In this document: one piece after another, positions 1 to 10,290 of the stretch | Layout of the letters: every line of letters starts with the position of its first letter | Numbering within the stretch: the stretch's first letter is position 1 | Assembly: GCA_963681505.1 (NCBI GenBank) | Contig: OY811986.1 | Span: 3,809,922-3,873,921, forward strand | DNA: 64,000 bases | Source of the DNA: Eunapius fragilis | Taxonomy: Eukaryota > Porifera > Demospongiae > Spongillida > Spongillidae | Direction of reading: 5' to 3' | The notes under the pieces: generated by a model | Databases searched by the model: none | Told to the model about the DNA's origin: nothing | Seen by the model: only the letters and a program-made list of their open reading frames with translations | Program-made: the position numbers and the translations under genes

Positions 1-103
1 CATATGACACACCACTATCATCACATGTTTCTAATACAGTCATAGTAACACCAACATCGCATCGCTCTGTCTTCGGATTGGATCTAGCATTAACTTCAGC
101 CAT
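1..103 (-). other. short open coding-like segment running off the window edge
   Basis: On the minus strand an ATG at 103-101 opens a reading frame of 34 codons that is still open at base 1. The translation starts MAEVNARSNPKTERCDVG and has a balanced composition with no low-complexity character. I recognise no family. It lies downstream of the M17 aminopeptidase exons, but its sequence does not match the expected C-terminal part of that family (no NTDAEGR-type motif). It could be an exon of another gene, part of a mobile element, or chance. Confidence 0.15.
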
Positions 104-1242
104 ATGTGTCCATCTTAAACTCTAGGGGATTCTAAATCACATAGATTCTTTAGTTTCTGTGTCTAACCTATTATTACTTCATCAGTAGTATTTAATTGTA
201 TTTCATTGACATCATGTGTAAGGCTATGACTCCATTGATTTTCATGCCTTAAGGACTTCACATGCTAATACGTGTCTTGCAGTGAAGGTTAATTAGTGAT
301 GTCATCATGTGTTCTGGGTTAAGTTATGATGTGTGTGGGAGTTACTGTGACCATCCTTTTGGGTGACAGCAGTTCAGCTCAACAATTATAAAATTAGGTT
401 CGAGGCTGTAGTGTCCCAAGTGTAGCGAGGGTGCAACAAATCGCATGGATCATGATGGTTTCAATGTCTAACCAATTTAGACAACAGCAATGCATATATA
501 GCAACCGATAAATTATCATAAAATATAGCAATACAAAATTTACATAACCACCATTTTAACACTCTTAACATTCAGGGAGGAATGAGACATCACAGTATTG
601 AATTCACTCGTACAATAGAACCACTGGTTCACAGAGTGAGAATGCTTAAAATAATTGCACAGTTCCTTCCGCCAATGAAATCATGTCCAAGGAAATGGTG
701 AGTTTTTGCAATACCTTTCCATCATTGGTGCCAGCAATGCTTCATGTCAAACGTAATGCAGGCGGTGAAACAATTTTAACTTTACATCCCAGACCTGCCT
801 CATTTGTACATGATGCCAAACGATCATTGTAGTCAAAATGGACGATCAAGAAGCTGTTTGAAAACATCATTTTGTTGTGTATTACTAAGTAAAGGAAAAG
901 TAGCATCGGCAAATTACAAGGTGACATCAGGTGTTGATTTATTCCCCACTGTGCTCATCTTCCATTTTCACACTTGTATGACATCATTACAAATGAGGTG
1001 TGACTTGGTTATAAAATTTTAACCACCTGCATTAAGTTTAAGATTTTATGCACCCTGAGCACTTTAGAGTTCTCCCCCCCCCTCCACTTTCCCCCGTGTT
1101 TAAATAACTTTAAATAACAAACTGGATTTAACGAATTGTTAGCCATTGTCTAAGAACAGTTAAAGCACTTATAGTATATTTGACACAGGTCATAGAGAAT
1201 GATTTGTAAGGCATATTTTCTCAGTGGGTTATGTCACATTAC
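104..1242. other. non-coding stretch, nothing recognised
   Basis: No exon of the neighbouring aminopeptidase gene could be placed here. In particular no codons for the metal-binding NTDAEGR motif expected in the next exons are visible on the minus strand. Presumably this is intron, with the remaining 3' exons beyond the left edge of the window. Short poly-C and AT-rich tracts are present. Confidence 0.4.
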
Positions 1243-1649
1243 CTTGAAGAGGCCAGCCACAGTAGCAGCTCCACACTTGTCTCTGTGCATACCCGCCATG
1301 TGTCCTCCAGCCTTGATGTCAGCCCCTCCAGTGTCATATGTGATACCCTGGCAACACAACAGTGGAAGGTCCAGCTTCACAGTATAATACATACACCAAC
1401 AATAGCTATTGGCAGGGGTGGCCATAGAGGTACGTCTGTGATACAACTCTCAGTAAACAGAGCACACAAGTACCACATTAATACCTTCAACAATCAGGGT
1501 ACAATTTGCAATAAAAAATATCTCACGTACAAAGATTATCCATTACCTTGCCCACAAAATACAGTATCTTTTTTATCTCTCCTTGTCCTTTATAGTGCAA
1601 CTTAATAACTCTTCCATCATGACGTGGGACATCTGTTAGCATTGATGCA

Positions 1650-1690
<41 letters not shown>

Positions 1691-2021
1691 AGTACTCCAT
1701 TGATTTTTGCATCACTGCTAGTATCTTACGTTGTGCACATCTGTTGACAGCTGCCAGTAGTGGGAACTTCTTCTCAAATACTTCTTGTCCAGAGTACACC
1801 TTGATCTGTGCAATTTGGTGGGAAGGTCATACGTAACCAATGCGAGATATTTACATGATAACAGATGCCTCATTGCATATCTACATGTATGTCATCAATT
1901 GCCCTGCACCACCACACATCACCCCCACCAATGTCAGCAACAACACCAATCAGTCCTCAAACTCATTTAAACAAAACCAATATCCATACACACATACCAC
2001 TTAGATATGCATGCCCCAAAG

Positions 2022-2071
<50 letters not shown>

Positions 2072-5000
2072 CACATACCACTCACATGCACCATATCCAC
2101 ACAAAAAACACATGCACACACAAGGAAACATGAGCACCAGGTGCTCCACCACCATATACCAACCACCCTCCCCATCAGCGCACCTTCACGTCAGAAGAAA
2201 AGGTGGCCAATATGTACTCTGTTGCCTTCACTGCTGCCATCCTCTCAGGGTCACCTCCTCCAATGTCCCTGGCAACTATCCTATAGTAGTGAGGGGGAGG
2301 AACTCAAAGGTAGAACACAGCTAACACTGCATACCTCCCGTTCTCAATAGTGCAGGCACGGCAGACTACACTGTCTCCAGCCTATTAGGAAAGGAGAGAC
2401 CCAACGTAAGCACATCTCCAGGATGATTAATCACTATCCTTTCATCATTCCTACATGCATTAACTTGTTGCATCTGCATATTGTTATCATCTTTTATCTC
2501 TTCATTACAATAACCCTCTGCCTCCTCATTAATAAAACCCTCTGCCTCCTCATTACAATAACCCTCTGCCTCCTCAATACGATTACCCTATGCCTCCTCA
2601 TTGCAATAACCCATTGTCTCCTCATTACAGTAACCCTTTGCCAGTCCTCAATACGATAACCCTTTGCCTCCTCATTACAATAACCCTTTTTCTCCTCATT
2701 ACAATAACCCCACAGCTTAGCTACTCTAATTTGCCAGATGTGTCTTCTCTAGCTTCCATTCACATTTGATCAATCCGGCTGAATGCATATTCATTGCTAA
2801 CTTTTTATACAGGGGGAGGGGAATGGGTGTTTAAGAAATATTTAATGTTCCCCTCCCCCCCCACCCCCCCCCCTTCCACCCCCTTTTTGCAGGAATGAAC
2901 AAACTATCCGTTCATACTTTTTTGGCAAGAATGGTTGAGTGGGAATGGCTGTGCATGCATGGCTGCTCATTTTTCCACCACAAGCATGATGTTATATTCT
3001 GCCCGCCTATAACAATCCACCCTTTGCATAACCAAGTACCAAGTACCACACTGGTATATACATCTTAGCATACATACCATCAGAGGCACAGGGCAAGGCA
3101 AAGATGGTATTAGAGCAGAATATGGCTGTCACTCTTCTAGGGTCCCTGGGCTTTTCACCTGCTAGTTTCAGCACAGCGGCCAGCAACATCACAAAGAGCA
3201 TCTTGAGTATGTTTAATAAAGCCCAAAAGTTAAACAAGCAATAGTGGAAGCCATATGTAACTAGGAAGCAATAAAACTCGAAGCTCAGGGTTAATTCAAA
3301 GGGAGTTACCTCCAGTAAGGTTGTTACCTTCCTGAAGGAGGTCATGGAGGAGCAGTGGCTTACTGACTGTGGAGACTGTGAAGGCTCCTATATCAATACG
3401 TCATCTAAAACCTGACATGTGCCCCCCCGCCCCCCTACAACATACCAATATTTAGGAATTGCAACATTGTTACAAACATAGGTATGTCAGGGGCAAATCC
3501 AGGAATTCCGGAAGGGAGGGGGGGGGGGGTAAGATTAAATTCATGAAGGGGTGGATACGGGAGGGGGCGTGCCCCACCCGTGGCAGGACCTAGGGCACAG
3601 CCCCAGCCGCTTTTTTAGTTTTCCATTTATTTTGCATGAAAATTAAAGCACTCTTCACAATTGTACTGTTCCTAAACAACTTAATATTGACGGCATCAAG
3701 TATAACCTTTGGGGTAGCTACTCTGAAAAAGAGTTAATTAACAAAAGCCTGCGTGGGTAATGACGAGAAAACTCTTCAACCACCGCATCTGGATTCAACT
3801 CCACATCTCTATGAATCAGCATCAATGCCAAACCATTTAATCTGTCATTACCCATAGTGCTTCGAAGTGATGTCTTCAGCAATTTTCACAGCAATAAAAA
3901 GGCGCAAATAATATATTTTGATTTCACAAGTGATCTGTTTTTTCATATCTGTAACAAAATGATAACAGTTTTGATACAGATATGAAATAACTGATCACCA
4001 GTGGAATCAAAATATGATTTGCGTCTTTTTTTTTTTGCTGTGGATTTTAGTGCTCACGCTAATTGACCTTTCACACTCACAACTAGTTACTGGCAGAGTA
4101 GCCGATATGACAAGGATTACATAAACGTTTTGAAAGTAATCCTTGTCAACAAAACTTAGAGCCTTTGTAGGTATATCAAGCTGTTTTGCTTTGACAGTTT
4201 CACTTTTCCGTTTCGTTCGCCATAAATCCAGCTCAGTATATGTAATGTCTTAGCTGATGCAAGGTCATCCATATATAACTGTAAAACCTCTTTGAAATGA
4301 CTTGGATTAAGCTGAACAGAATTCAGAAGGCAGAATTTGTGCTAACTCTCCAACAATGTGTAAATGGTCCAGCATTGGAATAGTTAATGTTCGTCGGTAA
4401 TACTGGCTAGCATTAACTGCAGGGGTATTTGACCGATGGAGTTGGTGTCTTGCTCATCACACTGTTGTGGTTCCTGCTGCTCAATAATTAACGCAACGCA
4501 ATTGTGTGCACCAAAAGCCTCAACAGGATCACCAGTGGCAACTGCTGGATGAAGCGCCCCTTCGGGTACTTCCAAAGAAGACGTTAACGATAAGATCCCT
4601 TTTGTACGACACTGACTTGGGCATGAGTCTTCTTCATTGGGCAAATGACGCAAATCCCCGGGGACAATTGTGTCTTGCTCTTCACACTGCTGTGGTTCTT
4701 GATGCTCCGTAAGTAACGCAACGCCATTGTGTGCACCAGAAACCTCAGCGTGACCAACAGCTGATCCAAATACACATGTGTATCGAGCGTTTAATAATAT
4801 ATGCTTAGCAGACAGAAATTTAGTTTACTTAGATCTACCTGTTTCCTGAGAAAAAGGATCTGAGATCTATTGAATTGACACGCTTACATCCTGTAGAACA
4901 GCTCGGCCCTTTCATTTCGCAGTAAGATAACTGATTTAATTAACCATGCATGTAATTAATTATTCATTACCTGGGGCCAAGGGGGGGTCTTTAGACCCCA

Positions 5001-8000
5001 AAGACCCCCCCCCCCCCCTGAATCCGCCCCTGTATGTACACAACCATCAATTGAAATCATGGAAGGTTAATTGTAGTTGTGTGTGTGTGTGTGTTTGTGT
5101 CATTGTGTGTGTGTGTTTGTGGGTGCGTGTGTGCATTCGCATCAGATAGCTATTGATCATGAGTTGGTTCACTGTTCAGCTAGCTCAGACGAAAAAAATG
5201 GGTCAAATAGTAAAAAATCAATAAAATCTAAGTGGTTATGTCCTCTACAGCCCGGGTCATTCTGCCTCCTTTCACCCAGCAAATGGACAGCACCTCTCAG
5301 ATTTTGGTGCAATTTCTCATATATGATTGTCTTCATATGAGAAGACATTTGACCATTTTTTACTTTAATAACCTTAATGGTTTAGGAGATACACATTGTT
5401 GAATAATGATACACTTCACTGATAAGTTCAACTTTCACATGTTTTATTTTGGTTCCCACTTATAGCCTAGTTGCCACACCACTCAAAGATCTCATGAAGT
5501 GCAATCAAGGTACGATATGCATTTTGGTGGGAGGTGAAAGAGTTAAACTATTAATTGGTTTATACTACAGATTTTACAAATACTGTTAGAAGAAGGTTGA
5601 AAACCACCACTTTTTAAAAACCAGTTTGGACACCATATTGAACTTCGTGTTTTTTCAAAATAAAAATGTTGATTATTGATAACCCCTGAGGACCAGAAAT
5701 GGTTTTATGTGTGAGCAGCCATTTTGAGTTGATTTAGCAGAAAGTGTGGCTAAGTGGATTACATAACGTTCAAACCTCAGCAATCAAAAGTTCAATTGTG
5801 AATGAAATTAACTATTATGAAATTAACTGTTACTTCTACGTAATCCATAATTATAATTATATATATGAGCGCGTGTGTGCGCATGTATGCGACAGCTGTG
5901 GACTCGGTCACAAAGCAATGTCAGCAGGAACTTTAGCTCATTAGCCATGTACTGGTACAATGTACACCCACATCATTATATCTAAGAGTGCGCGTACGCA
6001 CGTGTACGTGGACACGTACACGTGCGTACGCGCACTCTTAGATATACTTATCAGTGAAGTGTATCATTATTCAACAATGTGTATCTCCTAAACCATTAAG
6101 GTTATTAAAGTAAAAAATGGTCAAATGTCTTCTCATATGATGACAATCATATATGAGAAATTGCACCAAAATCTGAGAGGTGCTGTCCATTTGCTGGGTG
6201 AAAGGAGGCAGAATGACCCGCCCATCGATTCATATTAGGTCACATACCCCCAACGTCCCGAACCCCAAGGATCTGAACGGGTCAACAATACCAGGTGCAT
6301 GTTCTTCATGATCAGTCAAAATGGGTTTCAAAAGGAATCGTATCATAATTCAGTGTGTGAAGTGAGCTGTAATTTCTGAAAGAAAATGTGATTCTTATAA
6401 CCCTTAAAATGAATGTCATTTTAAAAACATGACTCGGTTCTAGAGTGAGGAACAACAGAGAATCTGACGACATATCTCTTTTTCAAAATCAAACGAAAAC
6501 AGAAAACTGAACAGTTTCAAGTTGGTTCCATGTCATAAATCACAAGAACAAAAATGCACATGCCCATATCTCATATTCAGTTCCCTTTTTCTCATTCATA
6601 CATCCAAATGGTAGACGTGTTCACAACATATTGGGCATGAAAAAACGAGTATACGTAGTTTCTTATTTACATCAAAACATCTAGTCTCCAGGCCATACAA
6701 CCAATTCAAAGAGGCAGCAGTGTCTGAACACAAACCAAGAGCCTTGAGAAAGCAGTATCATGAGAATGGTAGGCCTATATGTGTTTGTGTCCTGCATACG
6801 AGACATGCACACATGCAAAGAGTGCCGCACTATTACACAGCAATGGTGTAGGAGATAACTACAGCAGCTAGCTCATGAATAAAATCCTAAGAAACAAACA
6901 TACAAAAAACATACTCTTCTATGAAGTTGCACACATATGGGAATGCAAGGAAATAGTGATGTTAAAAGGAAGGGACTACGCGACAATGAAACAGACCTAC
7001 ATCACTGTCCTTAGCTATAAACTTGCTATTAAATAGTAATTCATTCATTGACGCTTGTTTCCTTTCTCTGCACCACTATTGCCTTGCAATCCTATATCTA
7101 CTTTTATCAAAGAAACTTTTTTTTTATTTGTTAAAATAACCCTTTGCCTCTTCATGTCAATATCCCTTTGCCTTCTTGTTACAATAACCTCCTTTTACCT
7201 CCTTGTTCTCACACCAGAAGAGGAGTGATGAAACCTTCTTGTTGCTATTTCCATTTTTCAGTTCCCTCACCTCCAGTGGCTGGGGTGGAAAAAGGCTGGG
7301 ATAAATTATCACATGAATGTAATCCGTTCAATTGACAACTGAGATTAGTATTAATGTGCTCAGCGTGCATTAGTAATATAGGAACATCCCAACATGCCAA
7401 GTCCGATGAGAGCTTTCCATTAGAGGGTGGTTACATAATGAGAGACTGTTTCCTTCTGCATTGGGGCCGTTCATACATAAATTACATCATGCTGAAGGGT
7501 AGGGGGGAGGGTATCAGCCAGTGTGACGATGTATACATTAAGCATACATCAGTATGGGATAATGTGTGACAAGGGAGTGGGGGGGGGGCCATAATGGTCA
7601 AAAATAGCATTACATAATTTATGAATGGCCCCATATGGGATTATAATATATAAACATGCAAGTTGACATTTTGATGTGGTTGTGAAACGCATCAGGCTAT
7701 CAATTCACCTGTAAATTGTAGAAACTGTTAGATTTTGAAGCAAACTTGTGCTGCTTGTGATGTAATGGAATTCACTGCTTGCACGGCCCTAGATCACAAG
7801 CAGCACAGGTTTACTATGAAATGTAACAGTTTCTACAATTTCCAGGTGATTTAATTATTTTTCCTGACGTGTGTGTGAACACGCTAATCTCCCGAAATCA
7901 CAGCCAGTAATGTACCCACAGCCCATTCTTACCACGGTCGAACATGGCAACAGAGCATACACACTTATAACCTCCTGTGCATACATCCTACATCTGCATG

Positions 8001-9802
8001 ATAAAAATACTGTGACAATTATAGCTCTGTATTTGTAATGGTAGATGCTTTTCACAAACATGCCAATCAAACTAGCTGTAACTAGTCCAATGTAGCGTAC
8101 GAGTGGTATGTGCACCATGGTATATATACAAAGGTCTTGTTGACTACAATGGAAGTACCACATTTACCTACACATTTACGCTACATTGGAATAGTTGTAA
8201 ATTCCAGATGAATTTCACCCAGTGCCACTGTTGTGTTTTGTCCCCATGCCTAATCCACCATATTTCTCCCAGTCAGGCAACTCCTCCAAACTACACATTG
8301 TTTAATTGTGCCATAGTGCACATAAACCACTGCAGGAAGACTGTGGGCTGTATTAACTACACATACAGTAAGTGCACTCATGACAAAGTTATGCACGCGT
8401 GAAGTCATATAAAGTACAGTCCCTTTTGCAGTGACCATGCTAGCAAGTCAAAGATCAAGCATTCATACATTGAGCAGTATTTAAAAAAAAACATGCTGAA
8501 AGTGAATGCAATAAGAGTGCTATTCTTGTTGAATGGTTAGTTTATTGCTACATACACATGACGGTTACATGTACATAAAAAAACATGTTTTATTCACACA
8601 GCAACAAAAAAAACATGCTGAAAGTGAATGCAATATGAGTGCTATTTATGTTGAATGGTTGGTTTATTGCTACATACACAGGGTGGTTACATGTATATAA
8701 ACAAAACATGTTTATTCACACAGCAATGCAATGGCCACCATCATGGGTGAGTGACAATCCTCGAATTAGGAAGTAGGAAGAAGCCTAAAAGGCTGGACAT
8801 TATCACCCATAGCCGGGGGGGGGGGGGGAGCTAAGGGACAAGGGAGAGGGGAGGCGTGACTCACCATATATAGGGCACTTAGGGCAGCCAGGAGGGTCAC
8901 GAGCTGGTACTTTTCAAATACCTTCAGGTCAGTGGCTGCCACCAGGCAGAGGTTCGTGGCACCAGCAGCTAGAGCACTGTTGAACGGTAAATAATAATGT
9001 TTAAAAATAATGTGTAAAAGAGCACAGCCAAGAACAAGGTGATATGCGTAGTGACTGTGCGTATAGGTAGTAGTTCATGCAGTTTAAGTCTGTTTCGCGC
9101 AAGCTTGTACGTTTTATAGGCGCCTGAAAAATATATAATTTGTGGACCGGGAGCTTTTTTCCAGAGATAAATACATTGGGGGTGGATCCGTATAGCGCAC
9201 GAAATGTTCGCCCTAGTACGACGCAAACCTCCACTACGCGTGCATATATTTTGTTCTACATGGTTTATAGTTGCAGTAGCCATATCATTTATTGTAGGCC
9301 TATATTAACGATTCTCTTACATGTATATACCCAGTTGCAAGTTCTCGGGGTTTCTGCGATGATATAATAACTAATTCCCGCAGGAGTTGCGAGTTACCGA
9401 ACACTTTATGCCCTTACCGTTTTACTCCTGCTTCTGCCGCGTCGCTGCACCTGCGGACATCATCCTGATCCCTATTCAGAGGCCCAGTTGGCGAGAAAAC
9501 CAGCCTTTTCCCTTCGAAGGGCACGAGGGACACCTTTGAGTTGAAGGTGCTATCCACCTAAGTACAGTAGCAACACACGAGGTGGGAAAAGGAGTGAAAA
9601 GATGAATGCGCTGCGGATGAGAGCTGTATTTCAGAACATGGCGGCTTACCTGTTGGACTGTTTCTAATGCTGTCTTGATTGCTGCAAAGCTTCCTGTCAA
9701 ACTTGCCGTGGAGTTTGCTACAATTACTAGCGCGTCCCATTCGGCTGTTTGCAAGTCGGTAACAGCAGTAACCGGGAATAGGATTTTCCCTGTATCAGAC
9801 AT
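1243..9802 (-). CDS. leucyl aminopeptidase-like protein (peptidase M17, C. elegans W07G4.4-like), 3' end outside window
   Basis: M17 enzymes are metal-dependent exopeptidases that remove N-terminal residues from peptides, usually in the cytosol as hexamers. Exons on the minus strand, in coding order, with consistent phases: 9802-9650 (start ATG at 9802, MSDTGKILFP), 9557-9418 (contains LVFSPTGPLNRDQDDVR), 8976-8865, 3387-3328, 3158-3078, 2381-2335, 2280-2184 (VARDIGGGDPERMAA), 1805-1730, 1632-1547 and 1347-1243. The last two join to give FVGKGITYDTGGADIKAGGH, where K and D fall in the metal/active-site block, followed by MAGMHRDKCGAA. All listed junctions have GT-AG signals. Phase shows at least one exon is still missing between 8865 and 3387 and one between 3078 and 2381. 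The C-terminal exons lie beyond the left edge. The start is 127 bp from mitoferrin gene 1 on the opposite strand. Family assignment is firm; exact substrate is unknown. Confidence 0.85.
1652..1688. repeat. (CA)n microsatellite in aminopeptidase intron
   Basis: An uninterrupted CA dinucleotide run lies in the intron between the exons at 1547-1632 and 1730-1805, about 40 bp from the latter. Confidence 0.95.
2024..2071. repeat. (CA)n microsatellite
   Basis: A near-perfect CA run lies between the exons at 1730-1805 and 2184-2280. It produces spurious His-Thr and Val-Cys reading frames on both strands. Confidence 0.95.
2505..2713. repeat. 24-bp minisatellite (CTCCTCATTACAATAACCCT core)
   Basis: About nine imperfect tandem copies of a roughly 24-bp unit with core CTCCTCATTACAATAACCCT. 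They lie in an intron of the aminopeptidase gene, between the exons at 2335-2381 and 3078-3158. A diverged cousin of the same unit is present near 7133-7205. Confidence 0.85.
3488..5032 (-). mobile_element. hAT-superfamily DNA transposon remnant (internally deleted)
   Basis: The ends are short inverted repeats: the left begins CAGGGGCAAATCCAGGAATT and runs into a G tract; the right runs out of a C tract to GAATCCGCCCCTG. This is a layout common for hAT elements. TATGT flanks both ends (3483-3487 and 5033-5037), although hAT elements normally make 8-bp duplications. On the minus strand around 3870-3740 the frame reads LRSTMGNDRLNGLALMLIHR followed by DVELNPDAVVEEFSRHYPRR, which resembles the C-terminal dimerisation region of hAT transposases of the zinc-finger MYM/DUF4371 type. 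The upstream part of the transposase is missing or decayed. A duplicated block (4444-4545 and 4670-4765) lies near the right end. Inserted in an intron of the aminopeptidase gene. Confidence 0.7.
5254..6219. mobile_element. foldback (MITE-like) element with ~173-bp terminal inverted repeats
   Basis: The left arm (5254-5426, starting GGGTCATTCTGCC) is matched in reverse complement by the right arm (6048-6219, ending GGCAGAATGACCC) with only a few differences. The middle part of about 620 bp has no recognisable coding sequence and contains a second, much tighter palindrome at 5977-6045. No transposase is present, so it would be non-autonomous. Confidence 0.85.
5977..6045. repeat. near-perfect 69-bp palindrome
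   Basis: Reading ATATCTAAGAGTGCGCGTAC inward from either side gives the same sequence through to the centre near 6011. Only the central bases differ. It is rich in alternating purine-pyrimidine CGCGTACGCACGTGTACGT, so it can extrude a cruciform and possibly adopt a Z-form. Confidence 0.9.
6220..7698. other. non-coding intronic stretch
   Basis: No exon, RNA gene or transposase was recognised on either strand. It contains a diverged piece of the 24-bp minisatellite seen at 2505-2713 (near 7133-7205) and a few homopolymer runs. At least one missing aminopeptidase exon (length 3n+1) must lie somewhere between 3388 and 8864 and may be in here. Confidence 0.4.
7699..7853. repeat. small foldback/hairpin repeat (~155 bp)
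   Basis: The sequence ATCAATTCACCTGTAAATTG at the left is mirrored by the end near 7853, and the inner parts (TGCTGCTTGTGAT and ATCACAAGCAGCA) pair as well. This gives an imperfect inverted repeat with a short loop. No coding content. Confidence 0.75.
8482..8727. repeat. two-copy direct tandem duplication (~125-bp unit)
   Basis: A block starting with an A run and AACATGCTGAAAGTGAATGC and ending in TTATTCACACAGCAA occurs twice in succession with a handful of substitutions. Confidence 0.85.
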
Positions 9803-9929
9803 TTCTATGATCTTCAACACTAATCGCTGCTGAAGCAGTTATATGATATTCTAATTATCAACTATTAAAATTAATAATCTGGTCCAAATAATGGGCACTA
9901 ATTAAGTTGATTTGCTTTTGTGTACCTGG
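9803..9929. promoter_or_regulatory. head-to-head intergenic region, candidate bidirectional promoter
   Basis: Only 127 bp separate the start codon of the minus-strand aminopeptidase (9802) from the start codon of mitoferrin gene 1 (9930). Both promoters, or one shared one, and both 5' leaders must be compressed into or overlap this interval and the first exons. The interval is AT-rich. No TATA box is convincingly placed. Confidence 0.5.
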
Positions 9930-10206
9930 ATGTGGGACCCTGACAGCTCTTCCGTTACAAGTGGCATTAGAATGGAGAGAGGGTCGCTAACAGTGGATAA
10001 CGTACCAGCACACCTGTTGTCGGGAGGTTTGGCTGGAATTGCGGAACACTGTGTAATGTACCCTGTGGACTGTATCAAGGTATGACCTAGCTAGACCTGT
10101 GCATGTGTCTTTATCGAATATTTGTATAGGAACTGTGTATGTTTATGTATGTACCGTCGTATGCATCTTGCATACATATACATCAGCCTGTTGTACGCGT
10201 TGAACA

Positions 10207-10290
<84 letters not shown>

